This document shows, piece by piece, positions 5,387 to 6,730 of a stretch of DNA of 6,730 nucleotides (positions within the stretch are counted from its first letter, which is position 1; every line of letters starts with the position of its first letter). The stretch lies in the NCBI GenBank assembly GCA_027482795.1, contig JAIXVS010000341.1, positions 1 through 6,730 of the forward strand. Direction: 5' to 3'. The notes under the pieces were generated by a model. The model ran no database searches and was not told the DNA's origin. It worked only from the letters and a program-made list of their open reading frames with translations. The position numbers and the translations under genes were made by a program. Source of the stretch: Rhodobacter sp. Lineage in GTDB: Bacteria > Pseudomonadota > Alphaproteobacteria > Rhodobacterales > Rhodobacteraceae.

Positions 5387-6730
5387 TCAGCGCATTTCAT
5401 CAACAGGCGTTACCCCCAGAATAGCAAGACCCGCCGAAATCGCAACGCCTGTTGCACGCACCAATGCAACTTTTGCGGCGGCTGTTGCCGTATTGCCCGC
5501 CTGCACAAACCGCAAAGACGGCTCGTCATTGCCGCGGTTCCACAGCCCGTGGAATTCGCTGGCCAGTTCATACAGGTAAAACGCCACGCGGTGCGGCTCG
5601 TTTCCACGCGCGGCAATATCCACAAGGCGCGGCCATTCGGCGATTTTCTGCATAAGGTCAATTTCGGCAGGGTGCGACAAAAGGCTAAGATCGGCCTGCG
5701 CCAAAGCGGCATCTGATACGTCCATGCCCGCCTCGATGGATTTGCGCATCACAGACCCAATCCGCGCATTGGCATATTGCACATAGAATACAGGGTTGTC
5801 TTTGGATTGTTCCAGCACTTTGGCAAAGTCAAAATCCAAGGGAACATCGTTCTTGCGCGTCAGCATCATAAAGCGCGTCACATCCGCGCCCGCTTGTTCC
5901 ACCACATCGCGCAAGGTCACAAACGTGCCCGCGCGTTTGGACATTTTGAACGGCTCGCCGTTTTTGTACAGCTTGACCAGATTGACCAGCTTAATGTCCA
6001 AAGGCACGCGCCCGTTTGAGAGGGCCGAAACCGCCGCCTTCATGCGTTTGACATAGCCGCCGTGGTCTGCTCCAAAAATATCGATCAGCTCGTCAAAGCC
6101 GCGCTGCACTTTGTTAAAGTGATAGGCGATGTCGGGGGCGAAATACGTCCAAGACCCGTCCGATTTTTGCACGGGGCGGTCAACATCATCGCCATGCGCC
6201 GTGCTGCGGAACAGGGTTTGCACGCGGGGCTCCCAATCGTCGGGTTCTTTGCCTTTTGGCGGTTCTAGCGTGCCTTCATAGATCAAATCCATATCGCGCA
6301 GGGTTTTGATCGCGGCTTCAATCTGGCCTGTGCCATACAGCGATTTTTCGGACGAATAGACATCCATCTGCACGCCCAAAGCAGCCAGATCGCCCTTGAT
6401 CTCGATCATCATCAGATCGGTGGCAATCTCGCGCACGTCCGATAGCCAAAACTGCTCGCCCTTATCCAGCAGCGTGTCGCCAAAGCGGGCCTTTAGCGCC
6501 GCTCCCACGGGGATCAGATAATCGCCGGGATACAGCCCTTCGCGGATTTCAGGCTCCAGCCCATGCGCCTCGCGGTAACGCTCATACGCTGACCGCGCCA
6601 GCACATCCACCTGCGCGCCGCCGTCGTTGATGTAGTATTCGCGCGTGACCTGCCAGCCTGCAAAGGCCAAAAGGCGCGACAGCGCATCCCCAACAACTGC
6701 GCCGCGCACATGGCCCACATGCATGGGGCC
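5387..6730 (-). CDS. argS: Arginyl-tRNA synthetase, missing its N-terminus at the right edge
   Basis: Class I aminoacyl-tRNA synthetase that charges tRNA-Arg with arginine in the cytoplasm. About 447 residues are visible; the family is near 550-590, so the N-terminal tRNA-binding domain and the true start lie outside the window. The visible part opens with GPMHVGHVRGAVVGDALSR, whose HVGH is the class I HIGH motif. YYINDGGAQVD follows, then YFAPDIAYHFNKVQRGFDEL, IDIFGADHGGYVKRMKAA and the KMSKS-type loop FKMSKRAGTFVTLRD (KMSKR about 256 residues after HVGH). The all-helical DALR anticodon-binding domain closes the protein (PVFYVQYANARIGSVMRK onward, ending LAILGVTPVDEMR). The frame is intact to TGA at 5387 and all visible active-site motifs are normal. 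It heads the cluster and may contribute read-through transcription to the SPOR gene. Confidence 0.98.
   Translation of the reverse strand, partial: GPMHVGHVRGAVVGDALSRLLAFAGWQVTREYYINDGGAQVDVLARSAYERYREAHGLEPEIREGLYPGDYLIPVGAALKARFGDTLLDKGEQFWLSDVREIATDLMMIEIKGDLAALGVQMDVYSSEKSLYGTGQIEAAIKTLRDMDLIYEGTLEPPKGKEPDDWEPRVQTLFRSTAHGDDVDRPVQKSDGSWTYFAPDIAYHFNKVQRGFDELIDIFGADHGGYVKRMKAAVSALSNGRVPLDIKLVNLVKLYKNGEPFKMSKRAGTFVTLRDVVEQAGADVTRFMMLTRKNDVPLDFDFAKVLEQSKDNPVFYVQYANARIGSVMRKSIEAGMDVSDAALAQADLSLLSHPAEIDLMQKIAEWPRLVDIAARGNEPHRVAFYLYELASEFHGLWNRGNDEPSLRFVQAGNTATAAAKVALVRATGVAISAGLAILGVTPVDEMR

Noticed and set aside
4148..5424. Long plus-strand open frames opposite the SPOR gene (402 and 259 codons)
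   Set aside because: They are Arg/Ala/Gly-rich mirrors of a GC-rich, low-complexity gene with no recognisable domain, and the minus frame has a clear SPOR domain and membrane segment.
1..6730. A new defence or multi-gene system
   Set aside because: Apart from the partial integrase, every gene with clear homology is a housekeeping gene; any cargo would lie beyond the left edge.

Overview
The window looks like chromosomal DNA of an alphaproteobacterium of the Rhodobacteraceae/roseobacter type. This rests on the gene order argS - SPOR protein - nagZ - scpA - scpB - small conserved gene, on the protein sequences (ScpA, ScpB and NagZ of Rhodobacterales type) and on the moderately high GC content with many gcgcg runs. 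No finer placement is attempted. All supported genes lie on the minus strand, so transcription runs from the right edge to the left edge.

Right to centre (6730 to 912) is a compact housekeeping cluster. The 3' three quarters of argS (arginyl-tRNA synthetase) enter from the right edge. After 96 bp comes a single-pass membrane protein with a long Pro/Tyr-rich N-terminus and a C-terminal SPOR peptidoglycan-binding domain. Four bases later nagZ (beta-N-acetylhexosaminidase, muropeptide recycling) begins. It overlaps scpA by 8 bases, scpA overlaps scpB by 4 bases (ATGA), and scpB is followed after 4 bases by a 69-residue protein of unknown function. The tight spacing and nested Shine-Dalgarno sites point to one translationally coupled unit that joins cell-wall remodelling and division (SPOR protein, NagZ) to chromosome condensation and segregation (ScpA/ScpB, the kleisin and kite partners of SMC).

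Left (about 911 to 1) the character changes. A stretch of roughly 210 bp without a gene, richer in A/T and in short repeats, separates the operon from the N-terminal part of a tyrosine recombinase (phage/island integrase) that runs off the left edge. From memory of related genomes, tatABC and serS often follow scpB, so the integrase probably marks one edge of a genomic island or prophage inserted just behind the scpAB operon. The integrase has no ATG at the expected place: the codon aligned with the usual initiator reads ACG.

No tRNA, rRNA, CRISPR array or recognisable new multi-gene system is visible. The points most worth checking are the operon/integrase junction, the integrase start, the short repeats beside it, and the small conserved gene after scpB.
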